Shown: positions 53,008 through 62,600 of the stretch, in pieces | Numbering within the stretch: the first letter of the stretch is position 1 | Layout of the letters: every line of letters begins with the position of its first letter | DNA from: Myxococcales bacterium | GTDB taxonomy: Bacteria > Myxococcota_A > Polyangia > Polyangiales > Polyangiaceae | Direction of reading: 5' to 3' | Assembly (NCBI GenBank): GCA_025355005.1 | Contig: JANXLV010000350.1 | Coordinates: 1-64,000, forward strand | Length of the DNA stretch: 64,000 bases | Position numbers and translations under genes: made by a program | The notes under the pieces: model-generated | The model's database searches: none | Told to the model about the DNA's origin: nothing | The model's input: only the letters and a program-made list of their open reading frames with translations

Positions 53008-54045
53008 TCATTCTTTCTGGCCGCGACGGAACATGGCGACCAGCCGCTCGGTCGCGGAGTACGGATCCAGCTTCTTTTCCGCCACGTCGTGCACGGTGCG
53101 CGAGAGCTCGTCGCCGAGATCCGCGACGGCCGCCTCGATGAGGGCCTCTCTCAGGTACTCGCGCATCTCCTCGCTCTCGCGGGCGAGCGTGCGGTCGCGC
53201 CCCGTCGCGGAATCCTTGCCCCACGCGCGGTGACGCTCGATCTCGAGGACCAGCGCGGTCGTGCCCTCGTCGCGCGAGGCGACCGTGCGAAGAATGGGCG
53301 GCACCCAGCGCGAGTCGGGCCGCTCGTGTAATGCGTCCGCCGCAACATCTGCGGACGCCGCCTTCACCGCGCCGTGGCCGCGCGTCTTGCTGAGCGCGAT
53401 CATGGCCTCACCACCGAGCGCAAGCATCAGCTCCAGATCGCGAACGGTGGCGTCGGCGCCCTCGCGGTCCGCCTTGTTCACGGCGAACACGTCCGCGGTC
53501 TCGAGGAGACCCGCCTTGATCGCCTGCACGTCGTCGCCCAGGCCCGGCGCCATGACGACCACGGTCGTGTGCGCCGTGCGCGTGATCTCGAGCTCGTCCT
53601 GGCCTACACCCACGGTCTCCACCATGACCACGTCGAAGCCGGCCGCGTCGCACACGCGGACCATGTCGCGGGCGGAGCGCGAGAGCCCACCAAGATGCCC
53701 GCGCGTGGCGACGGAGCGGATGAACACCCCTTCGTCCGTCGCGTGCCTGGTCATGCGGATGCGATCGCCCAGGATGGCGCCGCCCGTGTACGGGCTGGAC
53801 GGATCCACGGCGATCACGCACACCGTCTTTTGCTGCGCGCGGAACGCCGCGATCAGGCGATCGGTGAGCGTGGACTTGCCGGCGCCCGGATTTCCCGTGA
53901 TGCCGATGATGTGCGCTTTCCCCGTATGCGGGAACAGGTCCTTCAAGATCTCGATGAAGGCGCCGCTGCGATCGTCCACCATACGCATTGCGCGCGCGAT
54001 GGCGCGAACGTCATGTGCAAGGACCCGCTCGGCCAAGGAATGCAT
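53008..54045 (-). CDS. meaB: GTPase MeaB/ArgK family (methylmalonyl-CoA mutase chaperone)
   Basis: 345 residues. These P-loop GTPases load and protect the B12 cofactor of methylmalonyl-CoA mutase. The motifs are GITGNPGAGKSTLTDRLI (Walker A), the SRS-type VIAVDPSSPYTGGAILGDR, MTRHATDEGVFIRS, VETVGVGQDE (Walker B/switch II) and NKADREG for guanine. The C-terminal helices (about 275-340) suit dimerisation. No mutase gene (mcm or scpA) is in the window, so its partner lies elsewhere. TAGAAC ends 7 bases before the ATG. Confidence 0.92.
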   Translation of the reverse strand: MHSLAERVLAHDVRAIARAMRMVDDRSGAFIEILKDLFPHTGKAHIIGITGNPGAGKSTLTDRLIAAFRAQQKTVCVIAVDPSSPYTGGAILGDRIRMTRHATDEGVFIRSVATRGHLGGLSRSARDMVRVCDAAGFDVVMVETVGVGQDELEITRTAHTTVVVMAPGLGDDVQAIKAGLLETADVFAVNKADREGADATVRDLELMLALGGEAMIALSKTRGHGAVKAASADVAADALHERPDSRWVPPILRTVASRDEGTTALVLEIERHRAWGKDSATGRDRTLARESEEMREYLREALIEAAVADLGDELSRTVHDVAEKKLDPYSATERLVAMFRRGQKE

Positions 54046-54052
54046 CGAGGCA

Positions 54053-54058
54053 GTTCTA
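54053..54058 (-). promoter_or_regulatory. Candidate -10 element of meaB
   Basis: TAGAAC on the minus strand with 7 bases to the ATG; TTGAAG lies 18 bases further upstream (54077-54082) and may be the -35. Confidence 0.4.
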
Positions 54059-54073
54059 GCGCGAGTGGCGCGC

Positions 54074-55417
54074 CTACTTCAACGTGGCAATCTTCCGCTC
54101 GAGAGCGGCCTGATCGACGGGGCCTTGCGCCCGGCGCGCGCGATCGTACGCGTTCTTCGCGCTGACGCTGTCCTGGTTGGCGACCAGCGCATCCCCGAAC
54201 GCCACCCACCCGGGACCCCAGTCGGGGAACTCTTGCGTGGCCTTCTCGCCGAATGCCTTCGCGCTCGTGGGCCGGCCCGCCGCGAGGCACGCGACACTTG
54301 CGTTCACGAGCGACGCGGGGTTCGAGTGGTCGCCGCCGTATGCGGCCTGGTAGTTCTCGAGCGCGAGGTCGATCTCGCCTTTGCGGGCATACGCATCGGC
54401 GAGCAGCTGACGCGCCGCTGCGGAGTTCGCGACCAGCGACAGCGCGGCCTGACCTTCGCGGAGGGCCTCGTCCAGGCGATTCTCCGCGAGCGCGACGTCA
54501 CCCATGACGAGGTGCGAGGCGATGTCGGTGGGATCGATGCGGAGCGCGGTGTCTGCTGCCTTCTTCGCGGGTGCGAGATGCCCAGCCGACAGCTCGATGG
54601 TCGCGATGAGCCGGTGTGCCGCCGCGAACGAAGGACGCTCCGCGACCGCGCGATTGAGCAGCACGGTGGGCTCCGGCCCCTTGGGGAGCGTGCGCGCGAG
54701 CTCGAACAGTGCGTCCGCATTGTTCGGCGCGAGCTCCACCGCGCGGCGAAGATGCGCGGAGCCGTCCTTGCCTTCCTGCACCTGCAGACGACCTAGCGCG
54801 ATGTGTGCGGGGAGCGCGTTCGGATCGAGCTTGATCGCAGCCTCCAGCTCCGCCTCCGCTTCCTGGTACTTGAGCTCCAGCGCGTAGGCGATGCCCTCGC
54901 TCGTGTGCAACGAGTAGTCGACGCGCGTAGGAATGTTGGTGAACTTCCGGGCTTCAATGATCTCGGTGTGCGACTCGCTTGCGCGCAGCGTCGCGAGCCA
55001 CGCCTCTGCGGAGCACGCACGACCGAACGCGCCGCCGCCCGGCTTGTCGCGCACGATCTGACAGCGGACGATCGCCTGCCCGTTCTCGTGGCGGGCCAGG
55101 TGTGCGCGAGCCAGCTCCCAGTGCAGCTCCAGAGCGATCTCGCCGCCGCGGGCGTTCCACATGCCAATGCCACGACGGAGCTCCACCATCGCCTCGCCTG
55201 CACGGCCTGCGCCGAGGAGCGCGCGTCCGTACTCCAGCCGCGCACGCGGATCGGTCTGGTTCTGCTGGACTGCCGTGCGGCGCGCCTCGAGCTCCGACTC
55301 CTCTGCGCGCGCGACCCCGGAAACCGACACGAGCGCCGCGACCACGGCGCAGCACGCGACCAGCCGGCTCACCGACAAGTTCAACAGGGGCCCCCGGCCG
55401 CGCGACACATTGCGCAT
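54074..55417 (-). CDS. Secreted TPR-repeat protein
   Basis: 447 residues. A signal peptide (about 14-38, ending VARA) is followed by around ten TPR-type helix pairs to the end: GRALLGAGRAGEAMVELRRG, LELKYQEAEAELEAAIKLDPN, PALPAHIALG-like turns, HLAPAKKAADTALRIDPTD, ENRLDEALREGQAALSL, DLALENYQAAYGG. Such proteins act as scaffolds. There is no other domain. It ends 28 bases before the meaB start on the same strand and starts 21 bases after queG ends, so these three may share a transcript, although meaB has its own likely promoter. Confidence 0.8.
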   Translation of the reverse strand: MRNVSRGRGPLLNLSVSRLVACCAVVAALVSVSGVARAEESELEARRTAVQQNQTDPRARLEYGRALLGAGRAGEAMVELRRGIGMWNARGGEIALELHWELARAHLARHENGQAIVRCQIVRDKPGGGAFGRACSAEAWLATLRASESHTEIIEARKFTNIPTRVDYSLHTSEGIAYALELKYQEAEAELEAAIKLDPNALPAHIALGRLQVQEGKDGSAHLRRAVELAPNNADALFELARTLPKGPEPTVLLNRAVAERPSFAAAHRLIATIELSAGHLAPAKKAADTALRIDPTDIASHLVMGDVALAENRLDEALREGQAALSLVANSAAARQLLADAYARKGEIDLALENYQAAYGGDHSNPASLVNASVACLAAGRPTSAKAFGEKATQEFPDWGPGWVAFGDALVANQDSVSAKNAYDRARRAQGPVDQAALERKIATLK

Positions 55418-55438
55418 GACGGATCGAGTAGCACGTCT

Positions 55439-56548
55439 TCAGCGTCCCTTCGAGAGCCTGCCGAGGGCCCAGCGCGCGGCGTCACGGACGACCTCACTTT
55501 CGTGCGAATTTGCCGCGTTTTCCAGGGTCGCCCTGGTCGCTCCCCCTCTTCCTCCCTCGCCGCCTTCCCCCTCCGGGTCCACGGCGGCATTCCCCAGGGC
55601 TACCGCCGCGTTTCGCGCGAGGCCGATGCGCGTGGCCCTGTGCACCGGGCTCCCCTCCGCGAGAACGGCGAATTCGGCCGCCGATGCGCTGACGAGGTCT
55701 GCGAGCGTGGTGTCCGCCCAGCGCGGATGCGGGGAGAATACATCCGTCTTGGCGCCCGATCGCCCGTCTCGCTTCGCGCCGGAGTCCTTGTTGTACGGAC
55801 AGACGGTCTGGCAGTCGTCGCAGCCGAAGAGGTTCTCACCCACGGCGACGCGCAGCTCCTCCGGCATCGCGGAGCGGAGCTCGATCGTCAGGTACGAGAT
55901 GCATCGGCGCGCGTCGAGCACACGGGCCTCGACGATGGCGTCCGTGGGGCACTCCTCGATGCACAGCGTGCAGGAGCCGCAGCGATCGGCGACGGGCTCA
56001 TCGGGCGTGAGCGCCAGCGTCGTCACCACCTCGCCCAGCAAGACGAAGCTCCCCTGACCCGGCACGATCAAGAGCCCGTTCTTCCCGATGAACCCGAGGC
56101 CCGCGCGCGCCGCCCACGCGCGTTCGAGCACCGGAACGTCGTCGAGCAACGGACGCGCAGTGACGCCTTCGCCCAGCGTGCGAACGAACGCCGCGAGCTG
56201 CCGCAGCTTCTTGCGCACACCGTTGTGATAGTCGCGACCGCGCGCATACCGCGCGATGTGTCGTGCGAGCGGCGGGTCCTGTGCGAGGTCCTCTTCGCTG
56301 CGGTCGTAGCGGCGCGCGACGCAGACCACCGTGCGAGCCCCCACCAGGATGTCCTCCGTGTCGAGTCTCCGTCGCACGAGACGATCAGCAGCGAGGTAGC
56401 CCATCTCGCCGTGCATCTCCTGCGCGAGGAACCGCTCATAGCGCTCGAAGTCCGCAAGAAGTGGCTCGTCAGCGCGAGCAAAGCCCACAGCATCGAAGCC
56501 GAGCGCGCGAGCCTTTTCGCGCACGCGGTCCTCCAAACGAGAGGACAT
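55439..56548 (-). CDS. queG: Epoxyqueuosine reductase
   Basis: 369 residues from the ATG at 56548. It carries out the last step of queuosine synthesis, reducing epoxyqueuosine in tRNA, and uses B12 and two [4Fe-4S] clusters. The N-terminus has VREKARALGFDAVGFARADEP; then RYARGRDYHNGVRKKLR and the GFIGKNGLLI motif. The clusters are in CGSCTLCIEECPTDAIV and GCDDCQTVCPYN. The C-terminal 85 residues are HEAT-like, with a Gly/Glu-rich insert (GEGGEGGRGG). The length is normal for the family. Confidence 0.94.
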   Translation of the reverse strand: MSSRLEDRVREKARALGFDAVGFARADEPLLADFERYERFLAQEMHGEMGYLAADRLVRRRLDTEDILVGARTVVCVARRYDRSEEDLAQDPPLARHIARYARGRDYHNGVRKKLRQLAAFVRTLGEGVTARPLLDDVPVLERAWAARAGLGFIGKNGLLIVPGQGSFVLLGEVVTTLALTPDEPVADRCGSCTLCIEECPTDAIVEARVLDARRCISYLTIELRSAMPEELRVAVGENLFGCDDCQTVCPYNKDSGAKRDGRSGAKTDVFSPHPRWADTTLADLVSASAAEFAVLAEGSPVHRATRIGLARNAAVALGNAAVDPEGEGGEGGRGGATRATLENAANSHESEVVRDAARWALGRLSKGR

Positions 56549-56626
56549 TGAGACACGGCCGGGCTTCTGCACTGGTTTGTCCGTGATTATCCTCCGTGGC
56601 TTGTCGCTTTGAAACTGGAGCTTTCG

Positions 56627-57742
56627 ATGATCTCTCGCCTCGCCAAACTCGCCCTCATCACCAGCCTCGCGGCCTGCTTTGCGCCGGCGTTCGCCTGCTC
56701 GAGCAGCAAGGCCACCGTGTTCGCCGAAGCTGGCGCTGGCGGCTCCTGCGCGGCCCCGCCCGTGCTGAACGACGCCGACTTCTGCAAGGCGTGCTCGTTC
56801 GCCACGAACGCAACGCCGAACACGTGCAAGGACCCGCGCGTCATCAATGCGTGCTGCGTCTACACGGCAGCGCCGACCAGCGAGATCGAGCGTGGCACGG
56901 GGCTCCACTACTTCTCGGGCGGAGACGCCACGGTGGACCTCGGCTGCCTCGCGGCGCCAGTGACCGCGGGACCGTCGAAGACGGTGACGCTGAAGGGCAT
57001 CGTGCGCTTGTTCTCGAGCGGCGGCGACTCCGCGAGCGTGAAGATCGAGATCTACACCCAGGGAGACAACGGGGCGCTCGGAACGCTGGTCGGCACCGCG
57101 TTCACCACCGAGAAGGACGACGCGAAAGATCCCGCGACGCTCGAGACCTGGTCGTCGAAATGCCCCGCGGACGGCTGCAAGCTCCGCAGCTACACCTATC
57201 CGGGCGTGCCCACCGAGACGCCGCTCATCATCAAGACCAGCGACGCGAGCGGCTCGGCGACGCAATGGTCTGACCTCTACGACTACAACGTCTACATCTC
57301 GAACACCGTCGTCGCTGCGGACAACTCCGCGAAGTACGACCCGTCGTGCGTCGCGTCGACGGACGTGAACACGGTGGCTTCTGCCGCTGGCGGTTTCACC
57401 ATCGACCCGACGAAGGGCGTGCTCGCGGGCGAGGTCCACGACTGTGGTGACGTGCGGCTCGCCGGCGCCATGGTCGATACGGACGTCGCTCACGACTCCG
57501 ACGTCTTCTACTTCGGCGAGAACGAGGCAAATCCGCTCCCGGACAAGTCGCGCTCGAGCCTGGGCACCAGCCACCTGGGTCTCTTCGGTATGCTCAACAT
57601 CTCCGCCGGCACCCCCATCAAGATCAGCGCCGTGGGCCTCGTGGGTGGCAAGACGGAGCTCCTCGGGACGTACACCGTCCAGACGTTCCCGGGCGCCGTC
57701 ACTGCGCTCTCGTTCCGCGGCCGCCGGCCCTATCAGAAGTGA
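56627..57742 (+). CDS. Lipoprotein with Cys-rich N-terminus and carboxypeptidase-regulatory-like C-terminus
   Basis: 371 residues. The ATG at 56627 has GGAG 6 bases upstream; a TTG at 56609 is a weaker choice. The lipobox is AFAC followed by SSS (Cys24). An N-terminal Cys-rich part (CAAPPVLNDADFCKACSF, NTCKDPRVINACC) is followed by a beta-rich domain with strands such as TVTLKGIVRLFSSGGDSASV. A carboxypeptidase-regulatory-like unit begins near GVLAGEVHDCGDVRLAGAMVDTD (about 267-289). No catalytic motif was found. It overlaps the methyltransferase gene by 4 bases (GTGA), an odd pairing of surface protein and cytosolic enzyme. Confidence 0.75.
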   Translation: MISRLAKLALITSLAACFAPAFACSSSKATVFAEAGAGGSCAAPPVLNDADFCKACSFATNATPNTCKDPRVINACCVYTAAPTSEIERGTGLHYFSGGDATVDLGCLAAPVTAGPSKTVTLKGIVRLFSSGGDSASVKIEIYTQGDNGALGTLVGTAFTTEKDDAKDPATLETWSSKCPADGCKLRSYTYPGVPTETPLIIKTSDASGSATQWSDLYDYNVYISNTVVAADNSAKYDPSCVASTDVNTVASAAGGFTIDPTKGVLAGEVHDCGDVRLAGAMVDTDVAHDSDVFYFGENEANPLPDKSRSSLGTSHLGLFGMLNISAGTPIKISAVGLVGGKTELLGTYTVQTFPGAVTALSFRGRRPYQK

Positions 57743-58506
57743 CCGCCGCAGTGACCCAGAGCCCCGCGCAACCTCTTGCCACGACGCGCGATGCGCTCTT
57801 TCACGGGGCGCTCGCGGTCACGCAGCCGGCCGACGGCTATCGCGTGAACGTGGACGCCGTGCTGCTGGCTGCGTTTGCCGCGGGTGGCCGGCCAGTGCGT
57901 CGCGCGTGTGATCTGGGCGCGGGCGTCGGCGCCGTGGGTCTCTCGCTCTTGCACCTGGGCGGCGCCGAGCACGTCACCTTCGTGGAGGCGGACCCGTTCA
58001 CCGCGGAGCTCTCCGCAGAGAACGCGAAGACCAACGGCTTCGGGTCGCGCTCGCAGGTGTCCGTCACTGACGTGCGAGACTTCGCCGCAGAGGCCGACTG
58101 TACGTACGATCTCGTCGTGGCTAACCCGCCCTACGTCGCGGTGGGCACGGGGCGCGTTCCGCAAAACCCCGGCCGCGCGCGCGCCACCGTCGGAGCTCTG
58201 GATGACTTCGTGTTCGCAGCGCGCAAGCTGACCGGCGCGCGCGGTCGCACGTGCTTCTCATACCCTGCGCAGAGCCTGGGCACCATGTTCTCATTGCTCG
58301 AGTCGTTCGGTCTGTCTCCAAAGCGCGCGCGCTTCGTGCACGCGACCGGAAGCAAGCCTGCGCGTCTCGTGCTCGTCGACGCGCAGCCGGGCCGCCCGGG
58401 CGGGCTCACGATCATGCCGCCGCTGCTCGAGCGCGACGACGCTGGTGTGTCCGAAGAGCTGGCGCTCCTCTTCCGCGCTCCACGGGCGCTGCGACCCGCG
58501 CGCTGA
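57739..58506 (+). CDS. TrmN6-like SAM-dependent methyltransferase
   Basis: 255 residues from a GTG at 57739 that overlaps the previous stop. The SAM site is CDLGAGVGAVGLSLL and the catalytic motif VVANPPYV (NPPY), which transfers a methyl group to an exocyclic amine, as in adenine-N6 methyltransferases. The N-terminal ALAVTQPADGYRVNVDAVLLAAF matches TrmN6/YfiC enzymes that modify A37 of tRNA-Val. The PPYVAVGTG after the NPPY is also typical. tRNA versus another target cannot be settled from the sequence alone. It converges with the PilT-like gene. Confidence 0.85.
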   Translation: MTAAVTQSPAQPLATTRDALFHGALAVTQPADGYRVNVDAVLLAAFAAGGRPVRRACDLGAGVGAVGLSLLHLGGAEHVTFVEADPFTAELSAENAKTNGFGSRSQVSVTDVRDFAAEADCTYDLVVANPPYVAVGTGRVPQNPGRARATVGALDDFVFAARKLTGARGRTCFSYPAQSLGTMFSLLESFGLSPKRARFVHATGSKPARLVLVDAQPGRPGGLTIMPPLLERDDAGVSEELALLFRAPRALRPAR

Positions 58507-58548
58507 TCGACGGGACATCTGCTGCTGAACGACGGGACCTGTGAGGCC

Positions 58549-59649
58549 TCAGAAGATCTGCGGCTCCGCGAGATCTGGACGATGGCGCGCGACGATCCGC
58601 GAGAACGCCTCCTTGTCGAACGCCGTGAGCAGCGCGGCCTCTGGCGTGATCTTGCCGCCTGACATGAGCCGTTCCAGCGCCATGTCGAGTGTCTGCATGC
58701 CCTGTCCCTGGCCCGCCTGCATCAGGGCCGGCAGCTTCTCCGTCTTGCCCTCGCGGATGGCGGCGTAGGCGTCCTTGCTTCCGGCGCCGGCGAGCACCAG
58801 CGTCTCGTGTGCGAGCACGAGCTTCCGTCCGTCTTGCGTGGGGACCAGACGCTGCACCACGACGCCTGCCAGAACGTCCGAGAGCAGGTTGCGTGCGCGA
58901 GGAAGGTCCGCCTCCGCGAAGGATGCAAAGAGGCGCTCCACGACCGAGACGACGCTGCCGCCGTTCATGCACGCGAAGACGGGAAGCTCCGTGGCCGCGA
59001 GTTCCACCGCCGCCCGAATCCCGCTCTCGCCTGCAAGGTTGTAGATTGCACACAAATCCGCGTCGTCGGTGGCGACCTGCTTGATGGCAGAGGCCAGGTC
59101 GAGCGCGTCGCGCTTGACCTCACGCTGCGTGAAGATGGAGCGATTGGGCTCGAAGATCGACTCGACCGTGTCCTCGATCGTGACGACGCTGCAGCCGCGC
59201 GAGCGGTTCACTTGCTCGAGCATCGCGGACATCGTGGACGACTTTCCGGAGCCAGCGGGCCCGGCGATGATCACGAGCCCGGAGCGCCGGTCGGACAGAC
59301 GCCACAGCACCTCCGGTAGCCCCAGCTCCGACAGCGTCTGGACCTTCGGCGGTAGGAGCCGGAACACGGCCTCGAGGCCAGAGGAGACAGTGCCGTAGCG
59401 AACACGGAAGCGGCTGGCCTTCAGGTTGTGGGTGAAGACAAGCTCGTGCTTGTCGGAGAGCTCCGCGGCCTGCACGGGTGTCAGCAGCTCGAGAAGAATG
59501 TTCTCCACGTCGCGACGCGAGGTCACCTGATCGGATGCTGCCGCGAGCTCGCCGCGCACACGCGCAAGCGGCGGGTATTCCGGCGCGATATGCAGGTCCG
59601 TGCCGCCGAGGGACAGGAGCGCTTCGAGGAGTGTGTCGACCTTTGCCAT
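58549..59649 (-). CDS. PilT-like ATPase, Walker A intact and Walker B degenerate
   Basis: 366 residues, the length of PilT twitching ATPases. The N-terminal domain GGTDLHIAPEYPPLARVRGEL aligns with the PilT start. Walker A is intact (GPAGSGKSST, Lys136), as is the Asp box (TIEDTVE). The Walker B region, normally DIILVGEMRDLET, reads DLCAIYNLAGESG: Glu becomes Asn204 and the Arg is lost. The His box is ACMNGGS. The C-terminal GQGMQTLDMALERL follows PilT closely. It may bind ATP but hydrolyse it poorly. It follows the larger PilT-like gene by 2 bases, so they are made together and may form a mixed hexamer. An AAGAAGG precedes the ATG. Confidence 0.85.
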   Translation of the reverse strand: MAKVDTLLEALLSLGGTDLHIAPEYPPLARVRGELAAASDQVTSRRDVENILLELLTPVQAAELSDKHELVFTHNLKASRFRVRYGTVSSGLEAVFRLLPPKVQTLSELGLPEVLWRLSDRRSGLVIIAGPAGSGKSSTMSAMLEQVNRSRGCSVVTIEDTVESIFEPNRSIFTQREVKRDALDLASAIKQVATDDADLCAIYNLAGESGIRAAVELAATELPVFACMNGGSVVSVVERLFASFAEADLPRARNLLSDVLAGVVVQRLVPTQDGRKLVLAHETLVLAGAGSKDAYAAIREGKTEKLPALMQAGQGQGMQTLDMALERLMSGGKITPEAALLTAFDKEAFSRIVARHRPDLAEPQIF

Positions 59650-59651
59650 GG

Positions 59652-62600
59652 TCAGCCCTTCTTCCCCGCGCGAGCAGCGCTCACGAGCGAATCGAAGTCC
59701 GCCGGCGAGAGCGCCAGGGGCCGAGCGAGGTCGACGGGGACCTCACCCTCATGCACGAGATCGGCGAGCGCCTCCTCCAGGCGAACAACGCCGAGCGGCT
59801 TACCCTTGGAGAGGAGCGTGGGAAGGAGCGACCACTTGGCGTCCCGGATGATCGTGTAGAGCGCGATGCTTTCGGGCAAGACCTCGTGCGCGGCGAAGAG
59901 CTTCGTGCGGTCCGCGCTGGGCACTAGCCGTTGACCGAGCGCGAGACGTAACGTGCTCGCGAGCGTGGCGCGGGTGAGCATCTGCTCTTGCACCGGAAAG
60001 CTCTCGACGAGGCGCTCGAGCGCGCTACTGGTGCTCTTCGCGCGCATCGTGGCGATGACGAGCCGGCCTTCCTCCGCGGCAGCGAGCGCAAGCCGCATCG
60101 TGCCAGTGTCCTCGACGTTGCCGATGCAGATGACGTCCGCGTCTGCCTTCACTGCCGACGCGACGGCGCTGCCATAGCTTCGCGCGTGGACGCCGACGTC
60201 CACGTGTGTGATGAGGCTGCGCTTGCGCGGATGCAGGAACTCGACGGGCGCATCGATGACAACGACCCTGCGTGCAGAGCTCTCGTTGATGGCGTCGACG
60301 ATCGCGGCCGCGGTCGTGGTTGCGCCGTGTCCCTTCGGACTGGTGACGAGCACGAGGCCGTGTGCGGCACGCGAAAGGGAGATCGCGCGCTCCGGGAGCT
60401 CGAGCGCGCCGAGTGCCGTGTTCGACGGAATGAAGCGGATGGATACGTGTGTGGCGCCACGCGCGCGCGCGAGGTGCACGCGCAGACGACCCGCTGCGGG
60501 GTGCTCGACCACGAACATCGCTGCGCCTTCACGACGGAACTGAGAGGCGGCGGACGTCGGCAGCAACGAATCAGCGACGCCTGCAACGAGCTCCAGCGGC
60601 ACGACCTCCGACAGCGGCCGAAGCTCGCCGCCGATGCGCGCCATGGGGGCGCGGCCGCCGACGAGGTGGAGGTCGGTCGCACGTTCGGCCTTGGCTTTCG
60701 CGAGCAGAGCGTCGACGTCCACGTTGCCTTGCTTGGGCAACGAGAAGATCACCGCGCGCTCGACGCTGGGGTCGTCGCCAATGGGGTCGAGCGTCCCGAA
60801 ATTCTGCGCGAGCTCCGTGCTCGGGATGTGACCGGATGGCGCGATTCCGACGGTGGGTCCGACGTGTGTCGGGGTCATTGGCGCGACGTCACGCGCCGAC
60901 TCGACGGCCGAATCGCGCATGGACGGGACTGCCGCCCCCGACGAGACCACGGGCGCGCCGACGGACGAAACCGGTTCGACACCGAGCGGCACCGCTTGCG
61001 CGGACATGGACGGGGAGACGGAAGCCGGGATGGACGCGGGCCTGCTCGATACGCCGCCGCGCTCTTGCTCCGAGAGCGGCGGGGCCACGAGCGTGTGTGC
61101 ATCACCGATCTCACCCGTCTCCGTGGGCGCATCCCAGGCCTCCCACGTTGGCGGCGCCGCGGCGGCCGGCTCGACGACTGGAGGTGCCACGGCAGGCGGG
61201 GGCGCGATGGGAGCAGGCGGAGGCGGAGCTTGCGGCGGTGCCGCCACGGCGGGCGGCGGTTCCGGCGGCAGCGAGGGCCGGCGCGCCGGAGGAGGGTTCT
61301 CCACCAGCACGAAGCCCGTCGGTGTGTCGATGCGTTTTGGTCCAATGGCCGGTGGTGGTGGCGGCGCGGGCGGCGCACCAGCGCGATGTCCCTGGAGCGA
61401 CGGCGACGTTCCCGTGGGCAAGCGGGGCTCGCGCGGCGGAGGCGGCGCCGCTGCAGACACCTGCGGCGCGGAACCAGGCGAAGGCGGGGGCACCGGCAGC
61501 GGGACAGGGGCCACCGCGGCGGGCTTCGTTGCAGGCGACTGCGGTTGGTTCTGTGCAGCGGCCTCGCGCGTGCGCGCGGGCTTCGGACGCGGGATGTCCT
61601 CCGAGTCCGCTGGTGCAGGCGGAGGAGGCGCGGGGGCACCGCGGCTCGGATCGGGCGCACGCGCGACCACCGGCGGGAGCTGGATGGGCTGTATCGCGGC
61701 CGCTGCGACTGGCGGTGGCGCGGGGGACGCCGCGGGCGCGGTGGGCGCTGTGGCTGGGGGTGACGAAGGGGCGAGCGGGGCCGGAGGCGCGGAGCCCGCA
61801 GCGAGCGCCGCCTTCGCAGCCTGAAGCGCCTCGGGCGAGGTCCGCAATGAGCTTGCGCTCGGCGCGAACGTCTGCACCGTGGGCTCGTTGTCGTCGTCGT
61901 CACCGAAGGCCAGCGGCTCGGGAGATGACGCCGGGGGAGGTGGCGGAGGCGCGGGTGCCGCGGGTGCTGCGGCGGGCATGGCCCCCGACGCACGCGCCGT
62001 AACGGACGGCATGGCTTGCGACGCGCGGGGCGACGTGGCGACAGCCGGCGCGGCGGGCGCGGCTTGCGCGACCGGACGTTGTGCCATCACATTCGTGTCG
62101 GAGTCGTGCTTCCTCTCGCCAGACGGACCGCGCGGCTCTGGAGCCGCACGCGAGAACGTCTGCTTCTTCGCCTCCGGCTTTCGCTCCACGGCCGGTGCGG
62201 GCATGACCGCTGGCGCCGGAGCTGCTGCGGTCGCCGAGGCCGCGGGAAGGCCGCCGGAGGAGCGTCCTTCGACAGCCGGAAGCTTTGCGCGTGCCTCGAC
62301 AGCTGGCAATTGCGCCGGCGGGCGAGCCTCGACAGCCGGAATCTGCGGTGCCGACTGGCGCGTACCGACCCCGGGCTCGCGGCGCGCGACCGTGAAGCGC
62401 GCTTGAACGACGTTTTCGCGCATGATCGCCGCGATGGCGATCACGCCAACGCCATCCATGCGAGACGTCCACTGCGTGGGTTTCGCCGACAGGCTCTCGA
62501 CGTAGCGACTACCGCCCATGGCGACGAGCATCTCGAGCACGGCGTCCGTGGTCGGCGCCTTGTCATCCACCGGCTCGAACTTGCCGCCGATGTTGACGCT

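Noticed and set aside
56549..57574. Extension of queG upstream to about 57574
   Set aside because: It lies opposite the lipoprotein gene and the queG family begins at the MSSRLEDRVREKARALGF segment at 56548.
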